A stretch of DNA of 54,951 bases from Clostridia bacterium UC5.1-1D10 (GTDB lineage: Bacteria; Bacillota; Clostridia; Lachnospirales; Anaerotignaceae): contig BBZU01000017.1 in the NCBI GenBank assembly GCA_001304995.1, positions 1 to 54,951 on the forward strand, written 5' to 3'. The notes under the pieces were generated by a model, which searched no databases, had not been told where the DNA came from, and saw only the letters and a program-made list of their open reading frames with translations. The position numbers and the translations under genes were made by a program. Of this stretch, positions 1 through 9,365 are shown piece by piece (position 1 is the stretch's first letter; every line of letters begins with the position of its first letter).

Positions 1-20
1 TTGCCGGAATCCAGTAAAAA

Positions 21-51
21 GAACTTCAAAGTCATTTGAAGTTCTTTTTTT
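21..51 (+). terminator. Rho-independent terminator of an upstream gene outside the window
   Basis: A perfect 10-bp stem (gaacttcaaa / tttgaagttc) with a 4-nt loop is followed by seven T residues. The A run before the stem could let it also work on the minus strand. It presumably ends a plus-strand gene lying left of the window. Confidence 0.8.
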
Positions 52-80
52 GTGTGCAAATATAGAAAGTATGAAAATAC

Positions 81-117
81 AAAAAGCGGTCAGTAAAATT
101 TTTACTGACCGCTTTTT
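81..117 (-). terminator. Terminator of the two-component system operon
   Basis: A 17-bp perfect inverted repeat (AAAAAGCGGTCAGTAAA and its complement) with a 3-nt loop. Read on the minus strand it ends in a T run and lies about 110 nt beyond the histidine kinase stop. Positions 118-228 hold nothing else I can support. Confidence 0.75.
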
Positions 118-228
118 GCGTTCCTTCATGATTATGGAAAAAATAGAAGGCATATAAATTGCCGCATACATATGAATTTTTAACGAGGTATCTGCGGTAG
201 AATATCTCGCTATCCAAGAAAAAGTATT

Positions 229-1290
229 TCAAACATCGTCTGAAACTTCTGTTTTTTGATTATCATTATAAAGCTTTACTGTAAAGGTTGTGCCTTTTCC
301 TTCAGCACTCTCTACATGAATTTCCCCATTACAAAGGCATATAATCCGGTGAACCAAAGTCAGACCAAGACCGTTACCATTGTGGGTTCCCGAAGGATCC
401 ATACTATAAAACTTTTCAAAAATGTGATCCAATGTTTCTGGAGACATGCCAGTACCATAATCTTGAATGGATGCGGTGATACAAGCATCATCTTGAGAAA
501 GCCGCACAGAAATGGTTCCATTTTCAGATGAAAATTTAATGGCATTAGAAATCAGATTATACCAAATTTGAGATACCATATTTTTGTTTCCTAAATAAGA
601 AATGCCTTCCATTTCAATATCCCAATTGAGATTTTTTTCGCTCCAGAATTTTTCCATAGATAATATGGAATTACGGATCTGTTCGTCCAGAGAATATGTT
701 GTTTTGTCCAATACAATGTCCTGATTTTCCAGTTTGGAAATCAACAAAATATTATTGATTAATGCGGAAAGCCGTTGGGAACTGGAAATGATCAGGTCAA
801 TATAGTTTTGCCGTTCCTGTTTGGATAGGGTTTCATCCTGCAAAAGGGTAACATATCCTTCTATCACAGCCAAAGGTGTTTTAAACTCATGTGAAACATT
901 AGCTACAAAATCGTTACGGAATGTTTCGATATGACTCAATTCTTTTGTTATGATATTAAAACTGCGGATCAATTCCCGAATTTCTTTCCCAAATGCTTTT
1001 TCTTCCAATTGTATGTTGAAGTTCCCCTGAGAAACCAGATGTGCTGCTTCATTTAACTGTATGATTGGTTTTAATACATGTTTTCCGACCAGCTTTGTCA
1101 GCAAAGTGCCGCTGAAAATACTCATGATGATGAAAATCACCAGCATAAACAGGGGAGCTGGATTATGTATCCAGCCAAGACTAATGGCGATGAGTGTTAG
1201 TACTGATAAAAAGGTAGAACTAACAATTTGTATTAGGAAAAATGAAAAAGAAAAAAGAAAATTCAATTTGTGTTTGGACAGTGCCTGCAT
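229..1290 (-). CDS. Sensor histidine kinase, short extracytoplasmic loop
   Basis: Membrane sensor kinase of 353 residues. Two hydrophobic segments at about residues 11-39 and 46-66 are separated by only about 8 residues, so there is no real extracellular sensor domain. A HAMP-like linker (about 67-120) leads into HisKA with the phospho-acceptor His134 in VSHEFKTPL, and a HATPase_c domain with the N box (NLISNAIKFS) and GNGLGL G box. It starts one base after the stop of the response regulator gene, so the two are co-transcribed and probably translationally coupled. By family it phosphorylates the upstream regulator. The short loop resembles intramembrane-sensing kinases that respond to envelope stress or to a partner transporter; the divergent RND efflux operon is the obvious candidate. 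The ligand is unknown. Confidence 0.93.
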   Translation of the reverse strand: MQALSKHKLNFLFSFSFFLIQIVSSTFLSVLTLIAISLGWIHNPAPLFMLVIFIIMSIFSGTLLTKLVGKHVLKPIIQLNEAAHLVSQGNFNIQLEEKAFGKEIRELIRSFNIITKELSHIETFRNDFVANVSHEFKTPLAVIEGYVTLLQDETLSKQERQNYIDLIISSSQRLSALINNILLISKLENQDIVLDKTTYSLDEQIRNSILSMEKFWSEKNLNWDIEMEGISYLGNKNMVSQIWYNLISNAIKFSSENGTISVRLSQDDACITASIQDYGTGMSPETLDHIFEKFYSMDPSGTHNGNGLGLTLVHRIICLCNGEIHVESAEGKGTTFTVKLYNDNQKTEVSDDV

Positions 1291-1291
1291 A

Positions 1292-1963
1292 TTACCGCTT
1301 CACCGCCTTATATCCCAATCCCCGTACCGTTATAATTTCAAAATCCGGATTGTTGCGGAATTTTTCCCGCAGTCGGCCAATATGTACGTCGACGGTGCGG
1401 GATTCTGTTTCTGTATCCAGTCCCCAGATTTCATCCATTAATTGCTGTCGTGTGAAAATATGATTTAAAGAGGATAAGAGCTTGAACAAAATCAAGAATT
1501 CTTTCTGCGGCAGCATTTCCTCTTTATCGTTTTGCGTCACAGTGAGGGAATCGTATTCCAATTTCGTATGTCCCACAATGACTCTGCGTTCATGATTGAT
1601 CTGCGCCCGTTTGAGAAGGGCACCAACTCGCATCACCATTTCATTGATGTTGATGGGTTTTACCATATAATCATCGGTTCCGGCACGGAATCCCTTTTCC
1701 ATATCGTCAAAAGTATCTTTTGCCGTAATCATCAGTACCGGCTGATTATAATTGGCATTGCGGATTTCCTGCACAAAGGAATATCCATCCATGACCGGCA
1801 TCATAATATCTGAAATGATTAAGTCAATATACGTATTGTCCAGTACATCTATGGCTGCCTGACCGTTTTCCGCTTCTGTGCAGGTATAACCATGCTTGCG
1901 CAGAACGGTGCAGAACAAATGACGCAGTTTGCTGTCGTCTTCTACGACCAAAATATGAAACAT
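1292..1963 (-). CDS. OmpR/PhoB-family response regulator
   Basis: A 223-residue regulator. The receiver domain (about 1-118) has the acidic pair in VVEDD, the phospho-acceptor Asp52 (ISDIMMP) and the KP motif (MVKPIN). The C-terminal winged helix (about 130-223) is OmpR-type, with the HIGRLREKF recognition helix. A start six bases further upstream (1969) would leave only one base between GGAG and ATG; the ATG at 1963 gives a spacing of seven, so I chose it. The promoter region to the right is shared with the divergent efflux operon, which it probably controls together with its own operon. Target genes are inferred from position only. Confidence 0.92.
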   Translation of the reverse strand: MFHILVVEDDSKLRHLFCTVLRKHGYTCTEAENGQAAIDVLDNTYIDLIISDIMMPVMDGYSFVQEIRNANYNQPVLMITAKDTFDDMEKGFRAGTDDYMVKPININEMVMRVGALLKRAQINHERRVIVGHTKLEYDSLTVTQNDKEEMLPQKEFLILFKLLSSLNHIFTRQQLMDEIWGLDTETESRTVDVHIGRLREKFRNNPDFEIITVRGLGYKAVKR

Positions 1964-2147
1964 GAACATGCTCCTTTCTTATGATGTTTTTTTCATTATA
2001 AAACAGAATTGTCAATTGTTTGTAAACAGATTCAATGGTATTTCATTTAATTTCCATTAAAAAATATACCACAATCCTCAGTAGTTTAGGAACAGATTTG
2101 ACCTATCTAAATTTAAATTCCATTAAATACCCAAAAGTTTACATTCG

Positions 2148-2169
2148 GTTGATGTTTAGTTGATATTTA
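2148..2169. promoter_or_regulatory. Tandem 11-bp direct repeat, candidate response-regulator operator
   Basis: GTTGATGTTTA and GTTGATATTTA sit directly head to tail in the divergent intergenic region (1964-2224). OmpR/PhoB-type regulators bind tandem direct repeats of about this period, so this is the best candidate operator. A second pair of similar strings (ATTTCCATTAAA, about 2049; AATTCCATTAAA, about 2116) lies nearby. Function is inferred. Confidence 0.45.
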
Positions 2170-2224
2170 GTTTAAAGCTTCCGTGTAGACTTGGTGGCGA
2201 ATTTTCGAATGAAGGAGGACATTT

Positions 2225-3511
2225 ATGAAAAGAAGCATTTATGTTTTGATTGCATGTGCCTATCCTGTTCTGTTTTGCGCTGGCTGTGGCGCAGGGAAGC
2301 CAGCTGGGGACATGTCACAGATGACAACATCTGTTGCCGTAGAGACACAGGAAATCGCTTTGCAGCCTATGGAACAGTATGTCAGTGTTTCATCTAAAGT
2401 ATCATCGGAGCAGGAGGTTTCTGTGGTACCGAAAACTTCCGGAACAGTGAAGAAATTGTATATAGGTCTGGGGGATACGGTTAAGGCAGGAGACATCCTT
2501 TTTGAAATAGACGATACGGAAGCAAGACTGCAAGTACAGCAGGCCCAGGCATCTTTGGAATCTGCCCAGGCTAATTATGATAAAAATGTAGGCGGCAGTT
2601 TGGAAACACAGTTGGATCAGATGCAGGCAACAGTGGATTCTTATCAGATTCAATATGATGACCTGAAAAAAGAACTGGAAGAAACAGAGGCCCTTTATGA
2701 AATCGGTGCTGCTTCCCAGAGCGAGGCTGATAACCTGAAATCCAGTGTAAATAAGGCGAAAATTCAGCTGGAGTCTGCGCAGAAGCAATTGGAACTGAAC
2801 AAAGGCAGTATTTTGGAAGATACGAAGAAATCTTTGCAGGTAAATATCACACAGGCAGAAGCTTCTCTGGCAAGTGCCCAGAAGCAGCTGGATGATACAA
2901 AAGTCCGTGTGGAAATTGATGGTATCATTGGTACTTTGAATATTTCCGAAGGCAGTGTTGTCAATGCCCAAGGTGAAGCCATGACATTGGTGAATATGGA
3001 TAACCTGAAAGTGTCATTCCATGTTTCAGCAGATGTCATCAATGAAATTTCTGTTGGCTCTCCTGTCTATATTACGGTTTCCGCAGTATCAGATGATCCT
3101 ATGACAGCAACAGTCACCAATATTTCTGAAGCGGCAGACAGCTCTACAAGACTTTATCAGGTAGAAGCAGCTTTGAGCAATACCGAAGGAAACTTAAAGC
3201 CAGGTATGTTTGCCAATGTACGGTTGGTAACCGAAACAAAAGAAGATACCATTGTTGTTCCCTTGAATACTGTTTTGACAGACAATGGAGAAAAATACGT
3301 TTTTGTAGTAGATGAAAATAACATTGCCCATAAAACTGTGGTAGAAACAGGATTGGAAAATGATACATACATCGAAATTACCAGTGGTTTGAACATTGGG
3401 GATACGGTTGTTACCAAAGGTCAGGACTTCCTGTCAGACGGCAATACCGTAAATATTACAAACGGGACAACAGAACAGGAATCAATCGCAGAAGTACCAG
3501 AGCAGGAATGA
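2225..3511 (+). CDS. RND efflux periplasmic-adaptor-like lipoprotein (MFP/HlyD family)
   Basis: A 428-residue membrane fusion protein. An N-terminal hydrophobic signal ends in a lipobox with Cys21 (FCAGC), so it is probably anchored to the outer face of the membrane as a lipoprotein. There follow a lipoyl/barrel-sandwich half (about 60-100; VPKTSGTVKKL), a long coiled-coil hairpin (about 100-225, rich in AQASLESAQ-type heptads), the second lipoyl half, a beta-barrel domain and a membrane-proximal domain. The adaptor couples the RND pump to the downstream TolC-like protein. The start is preceded by GAAGGAGG. It is the first gene of a three-gene operon divergent from the two-component system. 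Confidence 0.92.
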   Translation: MKRSIYVLIACAYPVLFCAGCGAGKPAGDMSQMTTSVAVETQEIALQPMEQYVSVSSKVSSEQEVSVVPKTSGTVKKLYIGLGDTVKAGDILFEIDDTEARLQVQQAQASLESAQANYDKNVGGSLETQLDQMQATVDSYQIQYDDLKKELEETEALYEIGAASQSEADNLKSSVNKAKIQLESAQKQLELNKGSILEDTKKSLQVNITQAEASLASAQKQLDDTKVRVEIDGIIGTLNISEGSVVNAQGEAMTLVNMDNLKVSFHVSADVINEISVGSPVYITVSAVSDDPMTATVTNISEAADSSTRLYQVEAALSNTEGNLKPGMFANVRLVTETKEDTIVVPLNTVLTDNGEKYVFVVDENNIAHKTVVETGLENDTYIEITSGLNIGDTVVTKGQDFLSDGNTVNITNGTTEQESIAEVPEQE

Positions 3512-3553
3512 TGAACTTTTCTGCGGATTTCTAAAACAAAGGAGTTGATATGT

Positions 3554-6500
3554 TTGGATATTACAAAGATTTCGATTAAACGTCCCGTTGCCATCATGAT
3601 GGTTATGTTCATCATCATTCTGGGTGCAGTTTCCATTACCAAAATGGAAATGGAATTGACACCGGAAACGGAAATGTCTATGGTCATGATTATGACGACC
3701 TATGAAGACGCCGGGCCGGAAGAAGTGGAAAATCTGGTTACGGAGAAAATCGAAAGTGCAGTTGCCAATGTGGAAAATGTAGAGTCTATTTCTTCCACAT
3801 CATCAGAAGGCAGCTCTATGGTTTCCATTGAATTTAATTATGGAACCAATCTGGATACGGCCATTACAGACTTGCGGGATAAATTGAGCATGGTGGAAGC
3901 AACTTTGCCTGATGGCTGTGATTCTCCCAATATTATGAAAATGGATATGAATTCCATGCCCATTGCCACCATTGTGGTTTCCGGTGAGGATATGACATCC
4001 GATGAACTGAAGTCATTTGCAGAGGATGATATTGAACCCCGTCTGGAACGTCAGGAAGGCGTTACTTCCGTAGACATCATGGGTGGTACAGAACAGGAAA
4101 TCCTGATTGAGATTGATCCGGAACGACTGGAAGGTTTGGGATTGACCATGACTTCCATTGGGCAGATCCTTTCAGCGGAAAACAGCAACCAGTCCGGCGG
4201 CAGTATTTCCTATGGCGAAAAGAGCATGACCATCAGTACCAAGCAGCAGATGGAAAGCATTGAAGATGTCAAAAATACACCCATTCAGATTGCAAATGGT
4301 ACAGTTATGCGTCTGGGGGATATTGCTACCGTCACAGAAACACAGAAGGAAGTTACATCTATCAGCCGTTACAATGGGGAATCTTGTGTCACACTTTCTG
4401 TCACACAGTCCAGTGATGGCAATACAGTAACTGCTGTGAATAACATTTTGGATGAAGTGGAAAAACTCAATGCGGAATATCCGGATATGACCATTGAAGT
4501 GGTAAGCGAGTCCGGCAGTACCATTGAAGATTCTGTTATGAACGTTGTTTCCAATATTTTTACAGGTGCGATTCTTTCCATTCTGGTTATGTTTGTGTTC
4601 CTGAAAAATGTTGGCTTGACTGGCGTCATTGCTGTTTCTATGCCAATCTCTATTATTGGTACATTTGTATTTTTGTATTTCTCCGGCACAACACTGAATA
4701 TGATCTCTCTGGGCGGTTTGTCCGTCGGTGTCGGTATGCTGGTAGATAACTCGGTTGTTATGCTGGAAAACATTTACCGTTATCGTACCAGCCTTGGCTA
4801 TGGTAAGGTAAAAGGAACCTATCGTGCCGGCAGAGAAGTACGATCTTCTCTGATTGCGTCCACATTGACAACCATTGTTGTATTCATTCCCTTCGTTTTC
4901 GTATCCGGCATGATGATGCAGATGATGACAGACCTGGCGCTTGCCATTGTATTCTCTCTGGCAATGTCTTTGATTTCTGCAATGACAGTGGTACCTATGT
5001 TGGCAGGGAACTATGTAAATAATGTACATCGAAATAAAAACGCCGAAAAAACTGGATTTCATCAATAAAATGCTGAATATGTTCGATATCGGCATGAAAA
5101 AGCTGAGTAATCTGTATGGCAGATTTTTGAAATGGGCAGTTTGGCATAAGAAAAGAACACTTTCTTGTGTAATGCTGGTATTCATTGCCTCTTTGTGCAT
5201 GCTTCCATCTGTTGGTATGGAATTGATGCCATCTTCTGACGAAGGTACTTTCTCTGTAACAGTGAAAGCACCGAAGGGCAGCAATCTGGATACAGTAGAT
5301 GCACTGTCTTTACAGGTGGAAGAAATTCTGGAACAGATTCCGGAAATGGTATCTATCAGCGTAACTATATCTGGTTCTTCCGGCTCTATCATGGGCAGTT
5401 CTGAAGAAAGCAGCATCAGCTGTGTATTAGTTGATAAAAATGAACGTGACCGCAGTACAGACGAAATCGTAGAAGAAGTGCGTAATTCTGTGAAGAATAT
5501 CGCAGGGGCAGAAATCAGCGTTTCTTCCAGCTCCAGTATGGGCTCTATGATGGGCGGCGGTGTTTCCGTAGAAATCTATGGCGATGACATGGATAAACTG
5601 CAGGAAATCAGTGATCAGATCGCATCTCAGATGGAACAGATCGAAGGTGTTCGTCAGGTAAGCAGCTCTCTGGAAGATCAGGATACCGAAGTAGCCCTGC
5701 AAATTGACAAAGAACGTGCAAGACAGTATGGACTGACAGGTTCCGACATTGCAAGTCAGGTAAGAAACACTGTTTCTGGCTTTACAGCAACAACACTGAA
5801 AGCAAACGGAACAGAAATGGATATTCGTATTGTATTCCCTGACGAGAGCATGTCTACACTGAGCGATATCAATGACTTGTCTATTATGACAGGTGATGGC
5901 AAAGTGATTCCTTTGTCCTCCGTTGCGGAAATTACCATGGAAAATGTGCCGTCTTCCATTTCCAGAGACGACCAGAGCAGATATGTAACCATTTCCTGTG
6001 ATGTATATGGCCGTGATAGCGGCAGTATCGGTAATGATATTCAGGCTATCATTGACCAGATGACCATTCCTGATGGTTACAGCGTAAAACTAGGTGGTAC
6101 CAATGAAATGATGAATGATACATTCTCCTCTTTGGGTCTGGTAATCGTTCTGGCGATCGTGCTGGTTTACATGGTTATGGCAGCGCAGTTTGAATCCTTT
6201 GTAAATCCCTTTATCATTAATGTTTACCATTCCTTTGGCATTTACAGGGGCAATTTTCCTGCTGTTCATTACAGGAGAACCTCTGAGCATGATGGCGTTG
6301 ATTGGCTGTCTGGTGCTAGTAGGTATCGTTGTAAACAATGGTATTGATATTGATATTTTGCGTAACAGAGATGGGTATTCACTGGTAGATGCGATTTTGA
6401 CTGCATGTCCTACCAGATTAAGACCTATCCTGATGACAGCATTGACGACAATTTTGGGGCAGTTCCCTATGATTTTCTCCAATGGTACCAACAGTGAAAC

Positions 6501-6675
6501 ACTGAAAGGCATGGGGCTTGTCATTGCCGGTGGTCTGACCACATCAACATTCCTGACTCTGGTAGTCGTACCTTTGCTGTATATGATCTTAGACCGGTTT
6601 GTGCAGGCATTCCGCAATAAGATGAAATTTACTAAGAAGGCAAATCCTTATGAAATTGAACAGGAATGCTGTTAA
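3554..6675 (+). CDS. RND-family (HAE1-type) efflux pump, interrupted by two frameshifts
   Basis: Proton-driven inner-membrane efflux transporter of about 1040 residues. It is seen in three pieces: to 5068, from 5022 to 6347, and from 6220. Opening KISIKRPVAIMM, the VGMLVDNSVV(M)LENI segment, and the second-half QFESFVNPF and IGCLVLVGIVVNNGI motifs are classic for AcrB-like RND proteins. Removing one A from the six-A run at 5046-5051, and one base at 6219-6220, restores a continuous frame through both breaks. I favour TTG at 3554 as the start: it is nine bases after AAAGGAG and gives MDITKISIKRP, as in relatives. One oddity is DIDIL in place of the usual VLIDY-type sequence after VVNNGI. Substrates are unknown. 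Both indels are probably sequencing errors. Confidence 0.88.
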
Positions 6676-6695
6676 TGAGAGAAAGGAGGTTTTTT

Positions 6696-7856
6696 ATGAA
6701 ATATAAATTGGCGTTGCTGCTAACGGTGACGATGCTGATGCCAACTGCAACGACTGCACTGGCAGCGGAAACGAGTACGACAGCAACAGAAACCACAAAA
6801 ACCGCGTCAGAAGCAAATACCGCAGAAACAACAGAAAGCGGTGTTTGGCAGCTAACATTTGAAGAGGCACTGGAACTGGCAGAAGAAAACAGTTCCGACC
6901 TGGATAACGTGGCGGAAAAAGCAGAATACCTTCAGGATTTGAAGGAAGATATCTGGGATATTACAGGTTCTTTCTCTGTGCCGGCCGTTAGTTATCAGCA
7001 GTGGGTAGATGATGATGTTTACAGCATCTATTCTCAAATCCAGTCTATCAGCAGCAGTATGACCCAGAATCGTTATACGGAAGAGATTACAAAGTTGTCA
7101 CTGGAATCAACCGTAAAAAGTTACTTTACTTCTATTTTGAGTGACGAAAGCTCTCTGGAAGTGGCTAAGAAAGAGGCGGAAGTAAAGAAAACCCAGTATT
7201 TGCAGGGTCAGACCAAAAATAAAATGGGGCTGATCAGTGATTACGACCTGCGTACACTGGAAACAGAGTATAAGACTGCGGTGGACAATGTGCAAACACT
7301 GGAAAGAGCCATTGAGGAGGAATACCGTTCCTTTAATCAGTTGTTGGGCATCAGTGATGATACAGAATATGAACTGAAATATGATGTAGAGTATACACCC
7401 TACAACATGGGGCAGAGCATGACACAGTATATTCAAAATAAACTTAATACGGATTACACCATCAAACAGCTGGAACAGAATGTGGATGACGCTGAGTTCA
7501 ACAAAAACTATATGTCTATGTCCAGCACAAATTCCCAATCTGCTACCAACAAATACTCTTATGAGGAAGCCAAAAGTACCTTAAAAACAGCAAAAGAAGA
7601 TAAAGAACTGGCAATCCAGAATGCGTATAATGAGGTACAGGAATTGGAGAATCAATATGAAACAGCACAGCGAAATCTGGAAACAGCAAAATCCAATTTG
7701 GAATTGGCAGAACTGAATTACTCTTTGGGCAGAAATACGGCATTGGATGTAACGAAAGCGGAACTGGATGTAGAAGAAGCGGAAAATACATTGTCACAGA
7801 TCGTATATTCCCACGATATGAAGGTTTATCAGTTGGAGAGCACAGAATTATTGTAA
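6696..7856 (+). CDS. TolC-like outer-component protein
   Basis: A 386-residue secreted protein. ATG at 6696 follows a strong AAAGGAGG; an in-frame upstream ATG has no such site. A signal peptide ends near ALAAE. A Thr/Glu-rich stretch follows, then alternating long helices with heptad repeats (about 60-190 and 270-380) and the ALELAEENS / TALDVTKAELDVEEAE patterns of TolC-family proteins. Gram-negative TolC forms an outer-membrane barrel with a periplasmic tunnel. This organism otherwise looks like a monoderm spore-former, so what the protein docks to is unclear. It is the last gene of the efflux operon, 20 nt after the pump. Confidence 0.78.
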   Translation: MKYKLALLLTVTMLMPTATTALAAETSTTATETTKTASEANTAETTESGVWQLTFEEALELAEENSSDLDNVAEKAEYLQDLKEDIWDITGSFSVPAVSYQQWVDDDVYSIYSQIQSISSSMTQNRYTEEITKLSLESTVKSYFTSILSDESSLEVAKKEAEVKKTQYLQGQTKNKMGLISDYDLRTLETEYKTAVDNVQTLERAIEEEYRSFNQLLGISDDTEYELKYDVEYTPYNMGQSMTQYIQNKLNTDYTIKQLEQNVDDAEFNKNYMSMSSTNSQSATNKYSYEEAKSTLKTAKEDKELAIQNAYNEVQELENQYETAQRNLETAKSNLELAELNYSLGRNTALDVTKAELDVEEAENTLSQIVYSHDMKVYQLESTELL

Positions 7857-7918
7857 AATCAAACATAAAAGTTGCTTTTCATGATGTCTGATTGAGTGAG
7901 CAATATAGAAGAAACAGA

Positions 7919-7967
7919 GAAAGATATGTTATTTTCATTCATTTGAAAATGCATATCTTTCTTTTTT
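7919..7967 (+). terminator. Terminator of the efflux operon
   Basis: The stem gaaagatatg / catatctttc encloses a second stem (attttca / tgaaaat) and is followed by a T run. The remaining 7968-8195 is AT-rich and presumably carries the next promoter; I see no gene there. Confidence 0.8.
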
Positions 7968-8195
7968 GTATTCATATAGTTGACAGTTGGAAAAGAGAGG
8001 CATACTTTAAAAGCAGGATGTGTTGTTTTTGTTAAAAATACGTTGAAAAGTTGCGGAAATGATATTCACATTGTATAATAAAATCAATAATTAATGAATT
8101 ATGTAAATTATTTATATAAAAATGAACAAAAACAGAATAAATTATAAAAAAGTTTGTGTGTGATTTTGTGTAAGGCGATTTGGAGGCGATGCATT

Positions 8196-9345
8196 ATGGC
8201 AAATATTTCAAGTGCAAGTGGAAAGATTACATTAAAAGGTGACTGGACGCAGGAAGCCATTGATGCCTTTGAACCCGTGTTAGACGTATGGGGTTTTTAT
8301 GGCGAATATGGTATTCAAGATTGCGGTGGTTTTGATGAAGAACATTTGACTTCTGACTTTTATGGTTGCGGAAGATGGTCTTTTTCAGGCACACTTGAAT
8401 CATTTGAAGATTGGACAAGACAATGGTTTAAAGATAATCCCAAAAAACCAAATGGCGAACCTATTTGTGCTACGACAGAGGAACAGTACGAAAACTTCCT
8501 GAAAATTATGTGTGAAAATAATCTTGTGATCGAGATGGATTTTGAGGATGTGGAAGAAGGCTGCGGCGGACATATCCATGAGATTGGCCAGTTTACTTCT
8601 GAAGACGGAAGCTGTATCACTTATGAAACAATGGAATGCGAGGACATTGTTCCATCTTGGGATGAATATGAAAGAGGTTGTCTAGAAGCTGCAGTGGACT
8701 TCTTTGAAAACTTTTTTGTCAGATGCGGACAGAAAAAAACTGCGTAAGTGGGTAAAAAATCATGTCATGCCGACAGACATATTTGAGGAATGTGATGATT
8801 ATGAGGAAATTATAACGTATTTTGGTGATTACGGCGAAGACCCGTTTTATCGTTTCTGCCGTAAATTCTATCCCGATACAGAAGAATGGGACGAGTTCAC
8901 TGGAGAATATGAAAATGTATATGGATGCCTTGTGGAAGAATCAGTAGACGATGAGGACTGTGATTACGACGAAGAAGATTATGACGATGAGGACCTTGAG
9001 GACGACGATGAAGATGATGAAGACAGCGAAGATGAAGACGTTAATGCTTGGGATACAGAACCTCAATATCCTCTGGATGAGATTGACTCCTTGGAAATCA
9101 GTGGCAGCACCTTTGTTTTGACCGGTGATTTTCAGAACTGTGATGGCGACAGGAATCAGGTCAAGGAAATGATCGAAGCCAAAGGCGGGAGATGCACCGG
9201 TGCCGTCAGCGGCAAAACGAACTACCTCGTTTTGGGTGATTTTGGCTCAGCAGGTGCCAAGAAGATTGATCAAGTCATGGGACAACGGGCAAAAGGCAAG
9301 GATATCAAAATCATTGCGGAATATGACCTGTTCCGTTTTCTGTAA
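8196..9345 (+). CDS. BRCT-domain protein with acidic linker, apparent frameshift
   Basis: Seen as two overlapping frames, 8196-8747 and 8704-9345. The first begins MANISSASG after TTTGGAGG. The second would need a TTG start with no ribosome binding site. Deleting one T from the six-T run at 8712-8717 joins them into one protein of about 382 residues, which I prefer; two overlapping genes remain possible. The N-terminal part (about 1-175) is rich in aromatic, acidic and Cys residues (GFYGEYGI, FYGCGRWSFSGT) and has no function I can name. A very acidic low-complexity stretch follows (Asp/Glu run, about 8947-9045). The C-terminal 75 residues are a BRCT domain like that of NAD-dependent DNA ligase (FVLTGDF, KGGRCTGAVS, TNYLVLGD). 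BRCT domains bind phospho-peptides, DNA ends or poly(ADP-ribose). Confidence 0.68.
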
Positions 9346-9365
9346 AAGGATAGGGGGAATCACAC

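Noticed and set aside
32-232. A 66-codon minus-strand frame at the left edge
   Set aside because: It covers two terminators, has an odd composition and has no ribosome binding site.
3554-6675. Programmed ribosomal frameshifting in the RND pump and others
   Set aside because: There is no common slippery motif or downstream structure, and both +1 and -1 corrections are needed in unrelated genes.
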